Source: Gamsiella multidivaricata (Eukaryota; Mortierellomycota; Mortierellomycetes; Mortierellales; Mortierellaceae). From it: a stretch of DNA of 64,000 nt. Under the pieces are notes generated by a model. That model was not told the DNA's origin. It did not search any database and worked only from the letters and a program-made list of their open reading frames with translations. Every line of letters begins with the position of its first letter. Positions within the stretch are counted from its first letter, which is position 1. Where the stretch lies: assembly GCF_025024155.1 (NCBI RefSeq), contig NW_026251785.1:1-64000 (forward strand), written 5' to 3'. The translations under genes were made by a program, and so were the position numbers. Positions 10,860 through 23,556 of the stretch are shown one piece after another.

Positions 10860-13068
10860 CATAGTAGCGTAGTCATTTTATCGAGGAGTCATTATTGATT
10901 GACCCCTCTCGCCAACATAGATACCCATTCTGCAATGACATTGGAGGGACTGAGAGATTTAGCAGATACAGGAGAAAGTGAAAATAAAACGGATATTTTT
11001 GAAAGAAAGACTAAGGAGACACGTTTCAGAGGTGGGGGACACCGCCAATGGTCATGCGTGTTCCTTTTTGTCGCGTTCTGCGTGAAATGGTGTATCTGAA
11101 GCTTGAGTTTTTCTGGAACCAACCATTTTGGGTTCATTTCCCAAAAACCTTGCTTTCGTAAAAAAGACAGCATGCATGCACCACTCACAAAGAGGAGGCA
11201 ATCTACTGCTTCTTGGGTGGTATTCTCGGGCAGATTAACCTATACTAATACTTCCCGCCGCAGGAGCACGCTAGCAGTTATCACTGTTATCAACTTGTCC
11301 CATGGGGGGGTGTTTAACGCTCTGTGACCCAAGTCATTACTGGAATTAGAGATGCTAACTATTGCGCGATGCAGTGCAATTGCAGTAACGAGGATGAAGT
11401 ACGTCGCAACACCAAGGAACGGAGCGTGCGAAACCTCTTCTTAAGGATCCAGTTACGCAGGTAGTAATCTAACAACAATAGTAACAACAAACGGCTCTCA
11501 TCTACGCTTGTGGAACAAATAGATGGTCTAACCGTGGGATCTTTGCCATCAATAAACGCTATCTGCGAGGCGACTAATGAGATGCACAGCACCAACATCA
11601 TCACTGCCACCAGTCCTGTCGGTGGCATCTCACCCCTGTCGATTCTCTTTTCCATTTTTTTTACCCGCGAACCTTGCACACTCTTACCGCAGTCGAGTGC
11701 TGATTTAGGATCCCGTTGCAGATCAGGGGAGGGGGGAGGGGAAAGACTCCATGCTACTATTAAGTTCAAGCTTGCGATCAAGAGGCAGCAGGGTACAAAA
11801 GGTTGACGAGACTGTCAACATTCCGACGGGCATTGACGGCCTAGGCTAAACAAGTGTCAGGAGCAGAATGGCCATGGAGGGCGGCATTAGTGCGTTTCAG
11901 GTATAGAGCGGTAAACAGCAGCAGAGGCGAGAAAACTGTTTAAGGATGGGCTGACGGGGGAAGTGAGTGTGTTCCAGTATTCGGATAAGCTCATTTTTTT
12001 TCCAGCCTATTGTTTCTTATCCAGGCAATTCATTTACCATTATGATATTTATATTTTTTTTGTACATGCATTTATATTTTGCGACTGTCAAGAGAGCTTT
12101 AACGAGAAAATGAAGAACAGCAAGAAGGAGGGCGGCTTTGGGTGTTTGTAGCGGCGATGAAGGCTGAGATCCTCCACACAACACTCCCACAAACTCAAAT
12201 GCGACACACACACGACCAGTAAATACGGAAAAAAGGTGCCGAAAGAAGGGGGTCAAGTGAGGGAAGCAGCGCGAGTCGCGGTTGGTATTTTATACTTTGT
12301 AAAACGTCCCTTCGAAATCGAGGGGATGTCCAAGACCAGATCGCGGCGGCCTGGTTTCGCGTTCAGATCGCTAGGGATGGGAGATGGCGCCTCCTCTGCT
12401 GTCGATGGATTTTAACAAGTTGATGAGCATGTGCATCAGTTACTATCGCCCATACTGGCAGTATAAATGGCGGTGATTGCCGTGTCGGATGTGGTTTGGG
12501 TTCGACACTGTATGTCTAATGTACAGTAGACCATGGGCGTATTTCAGGCGAAATCTGTAGTGGCCCATGGCCCATTCCTCCAAGACGCCCCTCCCTCTCT
12601 GTCGCTCTCCTGGGTTCCCTTTTTGCTGCCTCCTCACCCTCCTTTCCCTCTCAGCGTTCCTCCCCCTGGGGTTGGATGCCTTGGTTTGACTGTTTTGGGG
12701 GACTGCATTGCGCTGCGTGGATACGTGGATGGGTGGATGTGATTCGGAAGCCAGTCCAGTCCTATCCTCCCATACCCTTCTGCTGCTCACCGTTCCTTTG
12801 TTTCTCTCCTCCCTCTTCTGCTCCACTCCCTCTCCCATTCTCTCCCATTCTCTCCCATTCTCTTTCCTTATCCTCTTCCTTCTCTTCCTCCTCCTCACCA
12901 GACCAGGCACGCCAGCAACAAGGGCTCAAACAACACCTCCTCGCAGATCGCCCTTTACCCAACAGTGCCGGCTCCACAAACATCACAAACATCGGAACCA
13001 TCACCAACACCGTTCATTTCGACAGCCCCGCTATCGGCATCCATTGCAACCACGCCTGCCTGGATATA

Positions 13069-13092
13069 CCCCCCCCCCCCCCCCCCCCCCCC
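13069..13092 (+). repeat. poly(C) run of 24
   Basis: An uninterrupted run of 24 C on the plus strand, in the leader region of the DUF1765 gene. The opposite strand is a 24-base G run. Confidence 0.9.
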
Positions 13093-13230
13093 TCCAGTCG
13101 GCACTGCCACCTCCACCTCCACCACCAACCCTTGGACTGCCGGGATCCCAACGTCCACCTCCATTTTCAAAAACAGTCCGTCTCCGTCTTCCGATCCATC
13201 GTCTCCTTCATCCATATCGATCTTGCCGCT

Positions 13231-13259
13231 CTCCTCCTCCTCCTCCTCCTCCTCCTCCT
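13231..13259 (+). repeat. (CTC)n microsatellite
   Basis: About nine to ten CTC units within the same pyrimidine-rich leader. Confidence 0.85.
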
Positions 13260-13537
13260 GCTCTCCTTGTCTAGCAGTGCTCCCATCGCCCTCCTCCTTA
13301 ACTCTGCCTTGAGCCTGTCAGTGTGCACTGCCGGCGCTGCAGCCCACACCAGCGTCGTCACCGACTCACTCAATCGTGCCTCGATATTACTTGGTGCAGT
13401 AGCCAGTGAGCAATTTCTAAACCAGTCGGGTTCATCGCCCCCATCATTGCCAGTGCCGTTAAGGCTACCCGTTCCTGAGTCCTTACAGTCCTACACAGCT
13501 GGCCCCCAACACGCCTCGACCCACGCTTGACCCAACC

Positions 13538-16500
13538 ATGACCCATCCGAGCTCTACTGCAACTCCGGCTTCTCCGACCTCCACCTCAATCCCAAATCCA
13601 ACTCTAGGCTCCTCGTCACCCTCACCTGCGCCAACAGATCGCAAATGCCCTCAGTCTTCACCGTCCCGCACCAGCCATTCACCCTCGCCTACACTCCTCT
13701 CCTCCCCCCTACTCTCGTTCTCAGTCTCCTTTTCCTCTTCATTCTCATCCTCCCTCCCTTTGTTCGAGCCGTTCCCACCTTCGTCCACACCTTCGTCCAC
13801 ACCTTCGTCCACACCTTCATCCGCATCCTCGTCGTCAGTTCCATCGTCGCCATCTTCCTCCCCCTCTGGCCCCGCTCCCTCGCTACCACCTTCTTCCTCA
13901 TCAGTATTTGCCGGTGCAGAGAAAAAGGCTGGTATTTGTATGACAGGAAGGTCAACGGGACACTCCCGCGCCGGCAATACCACAGCACTAACAAATCCAA
14001 GCACAGGTCGACATTCTTCTCAGTTTATACCCATCTCAACCTTTGCGCTCATCGATATACCCGCTATTGTGGACTCTAGCTTGTTCCCAATTGCTTCCCG
14101 TCATTCTTCCTTGTCTTCGTTTTCTTCGCCGTTCTCAAGCACCGCAGCATTGTCACCAGGGAACACAGCAACTTGTGCAACATCACCTTCAGCAGCAGGA
14201 ACTGCCGCTAAGGCTGCCTTCACCACCATTCCCCCGCTTTCAGTGCCAAAAGCCCAGACACTCCATTTCCCAGAACTCGAAGGAAACATGGCTCGACGAC
14301 AGTCTTGCAGTGACCTTCCACCCACATCCATCATCATCCCACCTTACTCCCGCTCGTCCTCCCCGCCCTTTGTCACCAAGGCCAGCTCTCACTCCAAGTC
14401 GACCAGCACAGATATGCGGTCGTCTGTGAAGAGCCGCCTTTTGCGTAATTGGATGGGACAGAGCGGACAGCAGCAATACAAGGTCCTAGAGCGCTCCCTT
14501 TCCAGGTAACAATCCACAACGACATATCAGCAGACAGTACATGCAAGGACAGCTGAACCCATTGCTTCTTTCTGCCCTTCCCCACGAGAATCCAGTTCCT
14601 GCTGTGTTTTGATTTTTTGCTTTTTTTGCCGTCGATTTTAAAATACGAGTTAGTCTGCAAATGGAAAAGAATCTCAGCTTGATCAATGTCAGGCACAGGC
14701 AGCATTGGTTGGCGATGCATGACCGACAGCCTGCCCTCATACACTGCCAAAGCAATCTTTTTATTTTTTATTTTTACACACCATGCCCCCTCCCATACAC
14801 ATCGTCCTCATCCACTCCCGCTCCCACTCCTTCTGAGAGGGAGAAAAGAAGTTCCGAGGTCGCACTGGCAAATCATTGATGTTCTCTCTCAAATAACACC
14901 TGTAGGTTCCATCAGAAGGACCGATACAGGATCGATGTTCTCAAGACAAATCTCTTGCCCTGGCTCCATAAGGACCAACCAAATTTGGGTATGTTGAGAC
15001 CAATTGTCTTCCTTGCGAAGATGCGGGAGCGAGCGCTATGTTTAAAATAAATAAAAAAAAAGAAAAAAAAGGAGGGCTGGGATGGATGATCTCGTCACTA
15101 ACAGGCCAGTCATTGCAAAAGCGCGGCCAGCAGGGCAAAGCCGATGGCGAAGATGCAGCCATGGCTTGTCCTAGAGGGGAGGGGGGTTCGGACAAAGGAG
15201 AAATGGTGATCGACCCTTTCCTCTCATCAGTTCATCCATCGCGCGATATCTGGTTCTATATATTTAATTTCCAAACTTGCGAGAATGTACATTTTGTGCT
15301 CTAATGCTCTCTACGTTCAATTTCATATAGATTCATTGTCTGAGGCATCGCTCAAGACAGGGCGACAGCTTATTATGCAGTGGTAGGGATGATCTTTGTC
15401 TCTAAAAAAAAATCCTGACAAACGGGCACAAAAAAAAGGGATATCGCTGCAGCATCTGGACTTGGAGGTGTGAAGAGCGTGACAATAGCAAAGAGGGAGC
15501 ATTTACCATTCACCAGGAGGCGCACGAAACAGATGGAAGATGAGATGATGGCCTTATTTTGCATGATGGATGGCTGATCTTCTATTGTGGCGATGCTGTT
15601 AGGTGGTCGGCGCTGCTTCTTGCTCTGCCGGATGCGCTATACACGGACAGATGCCACTACTTTGACTGCATCATCGCTCTTATGACCAGGTACTGTCCTA
15701 GCTGCAAAGTACAGGCTGTGCTAAAGATTGCTTTTTGTCCACTCTAACACATTCTAAACGTCCACCAATGAATAGAAAAGAATTCGAGGAGTTTGGTAGG
15801 ACATTTGCGCACAGATCAGGTCGACAATTTTGTGTACAAGGGCGAAGCACTTTTATCAGAAGTTGGTGGACTTATGTCTTCTTTCAATGTCATGTGTAGA
15901 TCGCGTGGAGGACATGATGTCAAAGCCAACAACGCCGTCAACAATGAGGACCTTTATTGAGGGATCAGGAACTGGCTCCGTCACCGAGCACACCTCCTCA
16001 ACGACGTCTGTATCATCTAGCACGACTCTCGGATCCGGATATCCATTCACTGATTCCAGTGCATTTTGGTCATTGTTTCAACAATACCGCAAATTACTTA
16101 CCCAGTCTCTGCACTATGCAATTGAACGACTGAACCAGAAGGGTGTCTACTCCAACGTAATCACTTTTTGCGCAAAAATTCTGGCGATATGTTTCTTCAA
16201 GCTGCCCGGCGTTGCATTTGGACTGTTGCATGCACTCCCAGCAAGTCGATCTTATATCGGTCGTATGGTAAAGGCTATGGATCTCCAAGGGTATGTACTA
16301 GCTTTTGTGAGTTGATTGCAACATTCAGTGCATCGAAGCGTTCGATAGTGTCCTTACACTCTTATCTTCGTTACGATGTACCTAGAGAAAACTGTGGGAT
16401 GCCTCAAATTATGACCTTCTTTCCTGAGCATCTCTCGCCAATCTGTTTCACTGGGACGGGGTCCTGGTGGAGAGAATTTGAGAAGCAAAAACGCAAGATG

Positions 16501-19500
16501 AACTCTGGTGAGGCATCATTACCGATGGAGATGTTTGGAAACTGGGTGCGCCGGTGGCAAAGCGATGATAGTGAACTGTTTTTCGCGTTTTATCGACACT
16601 ATCATCATTGTCTCTCTCAATATCTGGAGGTGCCATTGCAAAGGATTCAGGCCGGTGGATGGGCAACCACGGCTGTCACACCGAAAGTGTATGCAGGGGC
16701 GCCAGGATACCTTTATCTCTCGGCCTTTTTCTTGACAAAGATCGAAGGGCTCGTCCATCGCGAGATTCATCCTGTCACAACCATCGTCCAATTCGAGCCA
16801 AATGCAGCCAACGGAAGTGGCACAGGGGCAGCAGAGCGGGACCGTGCCATGGCATCTGTTGCAACGGGAGAGTTTCCGGGAACAGCTGCTCCGCCCGATG
16901 TCAAGCTACCGAACGGAGTGGATGCGGGTAAAGATAATGCCAACGGCGGGCCGACGAACGGTAAACCCAAAGTCCTTGATATGGCGTCGAGGAGATTTGT
17001 GGAAACTATTGTAGCCATTATGGAGGACCACGGCACAATCTATGGGGCGATGTTGGATATCTGGATCAAGGCAGTCGTCACCAGGACGAGCGTTTACGAG
17101 GTCGAGAGCGTGTTCTGTCTCTTGGACTTTTTGGATATGTTGATCGCTGAACTGGAGTCGAGGTTCGTTAAGAAACGCGTTTATTGGAGTATGAGTGGCG
17201 CGAAATTGGCCTTTCTGTGGAGCTAAAAAAGCAATTTCACCTCCGGTCTCTACAATTTGTGCTTCTCTTTGAAAAATATAGAGAGTGCATCCGTCTTTAC
17301 GACAGCGAACTGTCGACAGTGCCACTTAACCGCGGACCCGCCGTTATGTTTGTGCCGATTCATGTCCAGTTTATTCTCTCAACCTTGCACCTTCTTTTAA
17401 CGGGTTCGGACCACACGATAACACTGATGCGGACCATCTCGTTTATCTACCAAAACTTCTCACTCCTCACGAGCACAGTCCAGACACTGGAGCAGTTGAC
17501 GCTGGGTATACTGTTATCACCAGATATTTTCGAGAGGTGCTTCCTTCATTGGGCGCGCAACGTTCGACTCTACTATATGCGGTGTTTAGTCTGGAGGGTA
17601 GCGAGGATTGGCGGCGGTGTCGGAATATTGCCTGGATGGAGACCATGGACACCTGAAGAGCCTTCTGTTACGCAGGACCAACATGAAGCAACAGGCGGAA
17701 TGGCCTCGAACGGAGCACCCAGTTCAGGCAGCTCAACGAGAAAGACGACGAAAGAGGCGTTGGAAGCCTTGAAAGGGTTGCCCATCGAACATTCCCTCAG
17801 TTTGATTGTCAGGTAAGCACAATAGGGACCACCTGAGTCTACCCCAACTTCTCAATTTACTTATCCTGCTTCGAAACCATTGTACTAAGAAAGCAACTGA
17901 TACACTTGATACACTTATGTAGAAATATACTTGAGGTTATGGAGAGCAGAATCGACATGGTGAAGCGACAGTACGCAGGAGAGCTCACGGAGGGGATGTC
18001 GACAAAGATCAGCGACAAGGACTCAGAGGTTTCGCCACCTGATTCCATACCATCTTCTCCAGGACTTGAGCGGACACCCTCTGGTTCCACGGTCGGGGAG
18101 TCGCTCACACCACCATCCTCTCGGCAACGCTTTCTCTCAAATGGGACGGCCCAGGATGAGGAAAGCCAGGAAAAAACGCGCGCCTTTTATCAACTGCAGG
18201 CCCACCAGATCTACCTGTCGCACCAGAAGCTGGCCCAGTCCGATGGAAGTGGCAAGACGAAAGACCGGACCAAGAAGTTGAACAGTCGATCAAGTCTTAT
18301 CGGCAGGAAATTTAGGCGAATCAGTAAGACGGAAGCATCATCTCCTCGACCAGGAAACGACATGCAGCGGAGAGGCTCGTTGAATGGAGATTCCATGCCC
18401 TGCAATACATCGACTGGAACTCTTGTCGGAGGCGGCAGTCTAGTCAGCAAACGCGCTAGTACAGGGTCAGCCTCGCTCACTGCCGGTAGTTTGTTTCGAT
18501 GGATGTTCCTGGGTGGTCAGAATGGTAGCAGCAACAGCAATACCAAGATGCTTTGTGGTAGTGGAGGGTCGAGTGTGAACTTATATGCTGGTCAAGAGAT
18601 GGGTAAGGATGAGGATCGACAGCCTAATTCGCATCATTCCCTAGCAAGTTTCTCGTCCAGCTCTTCGTCGACATCGCTGACTATGCTCACGAGTGGCAAT
18701 GACCAGTCATCAGATATCTACCGGCACAATGGCGCTGGCCGCTCTTACTGTAACCAGCAGCTTTCATCCAGTCTGCGCTATGGACTCTCTCGAAAATATC
18801 CTGAACACTTGACCACATATGCTGGTCGGTCGATACTGGAGCACACGACGGTGCTGAATGAGTATGTGGACTGGTTGGCACAATGTCATGCCTACGGAAT
18901 CAAATCTCGGATGGTCAACAACCCTAATGGTGGAGGTGCTGGTGCTGGTGCTGCCGCTGCCGCTGCCGGACAGGGTCAACCAGGAGGAGTGCCCGGAATC
19001 GGACTGGGGCCAGGTGGTTCTGGTAATGCGGATGAACAGACGTTTAGCGGCTTCAGTGTCTTCAGCCTGAGCATGGGCGGGGTTGTGGACGCGAATGTGG
19101 TGGCCGAGCATCAAGACGAATGGATCTATCCGGGTATGGCGCAGATGATGATGCTTCGGTTCCCGGGCTTGGTGGTTGAATGGCCCAAGTTCTGGAACAA
19201 CTCTCGGGAGGCATGGGGTCCACCCCCAGGTCCTATTACAACGCTACCGGCACTGGCAGTGGTCAACAATCCGGCATTTTCGCTTGGGAAGGGCAATGCT
19301 GGTGGAGTCAGTAGCGGAGTGAGCGCCGGAGCTGGAGGGCCCTTTGGCGGGGCTAGTTTGAACGGAGCTTCCATGAACGGACCGAGTTCGTTAAGGCATC
19401 AACAGCAGGCGCAGATGCATCATCAACAGCAGATGCAGCTGTGGAGTCGTAACGCTGCCGTCGTAGCTGCTACTACTACCGCTGCTGCTACTGGCACCGC

Positions 19501-19606
19501 GTTTGGTGCAGTTGATGTCGGCCAGGCAGTACAGAGCCAGCCAGGCATGTCAACCGCTGGTGTCGCTACTTCGGGCCCAGCTTCTGGAGCCTCGAGCAGC
19601 TACTGA
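13538..19606 (+). CDS. large DUF1765 (UPF0592-type) protein
   Basis: Model of nine exons: 13538-14505, 14906-14988, 15331-15382, 15603-15689, 15789-15893, 15949-16290, 16329-17162, 17282-17812 and 17923-19606, summing to 1561 residues in one frame. Cues for DUF1765 are the WW-containing junction of exons 3 and 4 (RQLIMQWWSALLLALPD), the block YRKLLTQSLHYAIERLN, and FFKLPGVAFGLLHALP. DUF1765 proteins are conserved in fungi with no established biochemical role. The N-terminus (about 300 residues) is Ser/Thr/Pro low complexity. The C-terminal ~560 residues contain Ser- and Gly-rich stretches, poly-Ala and Gln-rich tails, and a conserved-looking patch around EHTTVLNEYVDWL. Weak points: the start codon (an internal ATG at 14288 is possible), the exon 4/5 acceptor (15789 or 15792), and the exon 5/6 junction, where 16060 has a better acceptor and would drop a Ser/Thr-rich stretch. 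Confidence 0.7.
13779..13820 (+). repeat. 12-bp tandem repeat
   Basis: Three full copies of the unit CTTCGTCCACAC and a partial fourth. If the upstream ATG at 13538 is used, these encode a Ser/Thr/Pro repeat in the N-terminus of the DUF1765 protein. Confidence 0.8.
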
Positions 19607-19840
19607 GAGAGTGTCGTATCATCCCCCTGGCTTCTTTTATTGGTGCTAGGTCTTGACACGCCAAGGCATGCTACGTTGAGGTTAGGAACAAGGTCGCACA
19701 GCGAAGAAAATAAAAGCCTAGTAATGGATGCTAAAACGATATACATACACTTTAAATGCGCCCGGTGGACAGGAACAGGTACGACCTGAAACGAGCCATA
19801 GCATGCATCTCACTTTCTTCTCCTACCATTCCATCTCGCC

Positions 19841-20806
19841 ATGCGGAAATCATTCCTTCGGTCAACACTCGCAAATGCCACGGGTACATCACCGAAACCA
19901 TTCCAGACGACCCTGACCTCAACCAGGTCCTGGCCCTTCACAGCTGATCGCCCAGCCTCAACCACACGGCCTGTTCGGATCGCCGTCCTGGACTCGTCCT
20001 TCAATCCACCCACCAAGGCACATTACCACCTTCTGAAGGCAGCAGCCAGAGCTGGATGTGATGCGGTGCTGCTGCTGTTAGCGACCAACAACGTGGACAA
20101 GGGTCAGACTAATGCCGGCGCAGTTGAGCGACTAGAGATGATGGAGGCCATGGCCATGGACTCGATTCACAATGAGAAGGAGGATCCCGCTCTGCGACGT
20201 ATGGCCGTTGGATTAACCGTAAGTAAGCAATGTAACACAATAGTTTTCTTTTTGTACCATTATGCTGATACAATTTGCCTGGATCCTCATATTGGTTCTT
20301 CGTCTATGTTTTTTTTTTTTTTTTTATAGATCCATGCCAGGTTCATGGACAAGGCGCAACCGATTCTTGATTATTATCCGCCCAACACCGTACAATTGTC
20401 CTGGATCATGGGCCATGACACGATGACCCGACTGTTTGATCCCAAGTACTACAAGGATGTTCACACTGACATGGCTCCGTTCTTTGAGCGGTGTGATGTG
20501 ATCTGTTCTTCTCGACCGGGGTATGGCAGTCGAGAGGAGATGATGCGGTTTGTGGAACAGAGTGGATACGTGGATAAGGTCACTCTGGTCGATATTGTCG
20601 CCGAAGAAGAGGAGGAAGAAGTGGAGGGGGATGCGAAGAGGAACAAGAAGGATGGGGGAATCGAAATCAAGGAAATGTCGTCGACGGTGGTTAGGAACGC
20701 GGTGAAGACTCAGGACCGGAAGCTAGTAGAGAGGTGTGTGCTGCCATCCGTTAGACGACTGATTGAAAGTAATGGGCTTTACAGCGACTTGAAGTCATTG
20801 GGATGA
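19841..20806 (+). CDS. POF1: nicotinamide mononucleotide adenylyltransferase-like (Pof1-like)
   Basis: Two exons, 19841-20218 and 20330-20806, join in frame to 284 residues. The protein has the nucleotidyltransferase fold of NMN adenylyltransferases: SSFNPPTKAH near residue 52 stands for the (T/H)xGH ATP-binding motif, and SSTVVR near residue 242 for the ISSTxxR signature. The middle part (MGHDTMTRLFDPKYY, SRPGYG) fits the Pof1 branch (yeast YCL047C type), which makes NAD from NMN. An acidic stretch (six Glu in a row) interrupts the region before the second motif. The N-terminal ~45 residues are Ser/Thr/Arg-rich and could be a mitochondrial presequence. The intron ends in a T run of about 17 before its AG. 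Family confident; exact substrate inferred. Confidence 0.85.
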
Positions 20807-22266
20807 TTGTGTGGTTATCTATCATCCTGGATATTTCGTTCAAGAGGAATTAGTATCCAGACTTGCACTGGGTTCAATAAATAATAATAAAAAAAGTAGT
20901 TCAGGGCATCTATGCTAGAATAGCGCTCAATGGCACTAACTCTGACTAAAAGGTCAATGGGATAGGGTCAGCGACAGGGACAGGGACAGGGATAGAAAGA
21001 GCGGACTAAGAAAATTGAAGAGAAGCTCTGCTCTTTGCACATGGCTTAAGAGTGTACCCTTTGGCTTCGCAGTTGTAAGCAAGCTGCACCACCCACACTC
21101 CGTTGGCGAACGTGTGTATACAATTTGCTATTTTTTTTTTGTGCTCAATATAGTTTTGACAAATGTACTCGTCTGGGTGGTTGTCCGTTCGCTCTTTCGT
21201 TCGTTCATTTGTTCGTGAGCTGTTTGATTGATTGTTTGTTTGTTTGTTTGTTTTACTGCTCGCTTTTCGTTTTTTTCTTTTTTTTTTTTCATGTCCGTTG
21301 GACAGAGGTTCGGTTTTTGTCCTACATGTCCTCTGGAGAATAAAAATAAATTCATCTTTCCCATGTTCTCCAGGAATGTAGGGATGTGGCCTAGTTAGTC
21401 TACACGCATGGATAAGACCCGTTTTTCGGCTTACGGTTAGGTGGCCGTCCTGGACTATATGTAGAGCAGGTCTACCCCTTCACTCGCTCTCCTTTTACTT
21501 TCTCTGCAAAGCTAGCCCCTCCTGCGTTGTACTGCCTGGGACAGGTAGGTAGGCACAAGCACAGGACTACCGGTATGGGGATGGCTGTGGACAGGATATT
21601 GAAGTGAGTATGGATAAATTCGATAGTGTTTTGCGCATGAGTCCCCTTTCCTCCTGGCCCCAAGTCGTGTTTGTCTCCCTTGACTCGAGGGGCAGTTTCT
21701 TACTTCAAAGCAATCAGAGAGGCAAGAATGGGTTATGAAAGAGAATGAGAAGAGTGTGCTCTCGCTATCATCAGCAGCATCTCCCTGAATGGTCAGGTCT
21801 TGAGATAATATATAGCTGGTACCTGGCCTGGTCCCTCTCTTCCCCTTTCGCTATCTCTCCTTCTCTCTCTCTTTCTTTCTCTTCCCTTCTCTTTCTCTTC
21901 TTCCTTTATCTCCCTCCCCCTTCTCCTCCTCCTCCTCCTCCTTCTTCTTCCGTTCTCTCATTCATACCCCTCATCAGTGTGTGTGTTTCCCTCCATCCCC
22001 GCTTCATCTCCTCTTTCTCCATCACCTATTTGCATCCTTCATATTAATACCACGAACTTATTTTAATAATAGTAACCATATCTTTGTACCCTCCTTCCCA
22101 TCTCATCTCTCCTCATCCGAATCTGATTCCTCACACTCCCAGGCACACCTCTTCCTTTCCATTCTTCATTCCGTCTTAATAGCCCTCCTTTTGTCCTGCT
22201 GGCCAGGACAATCCCCATACATATATATCCAACATTCCTCACAACACCTACTCCTCCCAGGAACCG
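20807..22266 (+). promoter_or_regulatory. intergenic region with pyrimidine tract upstream of the epimerase
   Basis: No gene seen in 1.46 kb. A short (GTTT)n repeat lies near 21231-21252. A dense C/T tract at about 21835-21955 precedes the epimerase start, like the leaders of the GH5 and F-box regions. Confidence 0.5.
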
Positions 22267-23556
22267 ATGACCGTTCCAAGCCGCCCACACGACCAGGAGA
22301 CCATTCTCGTCACTGGCGGCGCGGGCTTCATCGGTTCACACACCGTCGTCGAGCTCCTCTCCTTGGGCAAGCACCTCGTCATCGTCGACAACCTCTGTAA
22401 CTCCTCAGAGGAGGCCCTGCATCGCGCCAAAATTCTCGCCAACAACAATGGGTCGCTGGTCTTCCACAAGGCTGACATTCTCGACGCCATCGCCCTAGAA
22501 CGTGTCTTTGAGCAGCACAAATTTTCAGCTTGCATTCACTTCGCCGGGCTCAAGGCTGTAGGCGAGTCTGCGCAGATTCCACTTGGATACTATCAGACCA
22601 ATGTCACCGGCACCCTCAACGTAATTCAACTGCTTCAAAAGTACAACTGCCGCAACTTCATCTTCTCATCCTCCGCAACTGTCTATGGTTTGCCCACATC
22701 CGAAGCTCCTATCAAGGAGGATGCCTCCATAGGAGCCCTGAATCCATACGGGCGCACTAAGCAGTACATCGAGGAGATACTTCAAGATATTGCTGTGAGT
22801 GAGCCCAACCTATGGAATATTATCCTGCTCCGGTACTTCAACCCGGTCGGCGCGCATCAGTCCGGCATCATTGGCGAGGACCCCAACGGCATTCCCAACA
22901 ACCTGATGCCATTTGTGGCTCAGGTGGCCATTGGCCGACGACCAGTCATCAGCGTCTTTGGAGACGACTACGACACCAAGGACGGCACCGGTGTTCGGGA
23001 CTATATTCACATTGTCGACTTGGCAAAAGGACATGTCGCGGCATTGAACAAAATCCAGTCGACGGTGGCTGCCAACAGTGCCCTCGGCTGCGTGCCCTAC
23101 AACCTCGGATCTGGCGTCGGTTATTCTGTGATGGATATGATTCACACCATGTCCAAGTCCGTCGGCCGTGCGCTGCCCTATAAGGCCGTAGCAAGGAGAG
23201 TTGGAGATGTCGGCAGTGTGATTGCCGACCCTTCACTGTCTGAGAGAGAGCTCGGGTGGAAGGCAGAAAAGACACTTCAGGACATGTGCGATGACCTCTG
23301 GCGGTGGCAGACCCAAAACCCTGATGGATACATTACGACATCAGGAACATCAACGCCCACAACCCCAACACCAGCCTCGCACTCATCCATCGTCACGTTG
23401 CCAACAACGCTCTTACCCATCGTCACAAGTGTCCCCAAGGCCACCCTGAAGCCAATCGCGCTCGACACTGAGGCCGACTCGCCTGCAGCCTTTGCCATGG
23501 CTCTTTCACCATCCAGTTCACCAGCACCTGGACCTAATGCCGACATAGCCTTCTGA
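22267..23556 (+). CDS. UDP-glucose 4-epimerase (GalE/Gal10 type)
   Basis: A single-exon 429-residue short-chain dehydrogenase/reductase enzyme that interconverts UDP-glucose and UDP-galactose in the Leloir pathway and supplies UDP-galactose for glycans. The NAD-binding GGAGFIG motif is at about residues 16-22, catalytic Ser/Thr lie in FSSSATVYG (about 137), and the catalytic YGRTK (Tyr-xxx-Lys) is near 160. HFAGLKAVGES, RYFNPVGAH and GTGVRDYIHIVDLA are typical of GalE. The epimerase fold ends near residue 352 (LWRWQTQNPDGY). The remaining ~75 residues are a Thr/Ser/Pro/Ala-rich tail with no counterpart in bacterial GalE, and they are not a mutarotase domain as in yeast Gal10. No intron is needed. 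Confidence 0.95.
   Translation: MTVPSRPHDQETILVTGGAGFIGSHTVVELLSLGKHLVIVDNLCNSSEEALHRAKILANNNGSLVFHKADILDAIALERVFEQHKFSACIHFAGLKAVGESAQIPLGYYQTNVTGTLNVIQLLQKYNCRNFIFSSSATVYGLPTSEAPIKEDASIGALNPYGRTKQYIEEILQDIAVSEPNLWNIILLRYFNPVGAHQSGIIGEDPNGIPNNLMPFVAQVAIGRRPVISVFGDDYDTKDGTGVRDYIHIVDLAKGHVAALNKIQSTVAANSALGCVPYNLGSGVGYSVMDMIHTMSKSVGRALPYKAVARRVGDVGSVIADPSLSERELGWKAEKTLQDMCDDLWRWQTQNPDGYITTSGTSTPTTPTPASHSSIVTLPTTLLPIVTSVPKATLKPIALDTEADSPAAFAMALSPSSSPAPGPNADIAF

Larger units (their letters stand above)
10860..13537 (+). other. long gene-free region and presumed 5' leader of the DUF1765 gene
   Basis: No supported gene in 2.7 kb. An open frame of 140 codons on the minus strand at 11359-11781 has no recognisable domain. 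From about 12580 on the plus strand is C/T-rich and carries simple repeats. Its long overlapping open frames (12676-13530 and others) are Pro/Ser low complexity in every frame, which argues for untranslated leader or promoter rather than protein. Confidence 0.5.

Noticed and set aside
11359..11781. Minus-strand open frame of 140 codons with a hydrophobic stretch
   Set aside because: No family resemblance; isolated in the intergenic region; Leu run is encoded by an AAC-type repeat.
12676..13530. Open frame of 284 codons plus several overlapping frames
   Set aside because: Low-complexity Pro/Ser/Leu in all frames over C/T-rich DNA, no domain, and the frames compete with each other; more likely leader sequence.
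17163..17281. Apparent frameshift in the DUF1765 gene between two long frames
   Set aside because: Explained by a 119-bp intron (donor GTTCGT, acceptor TATAG) with matching phase.
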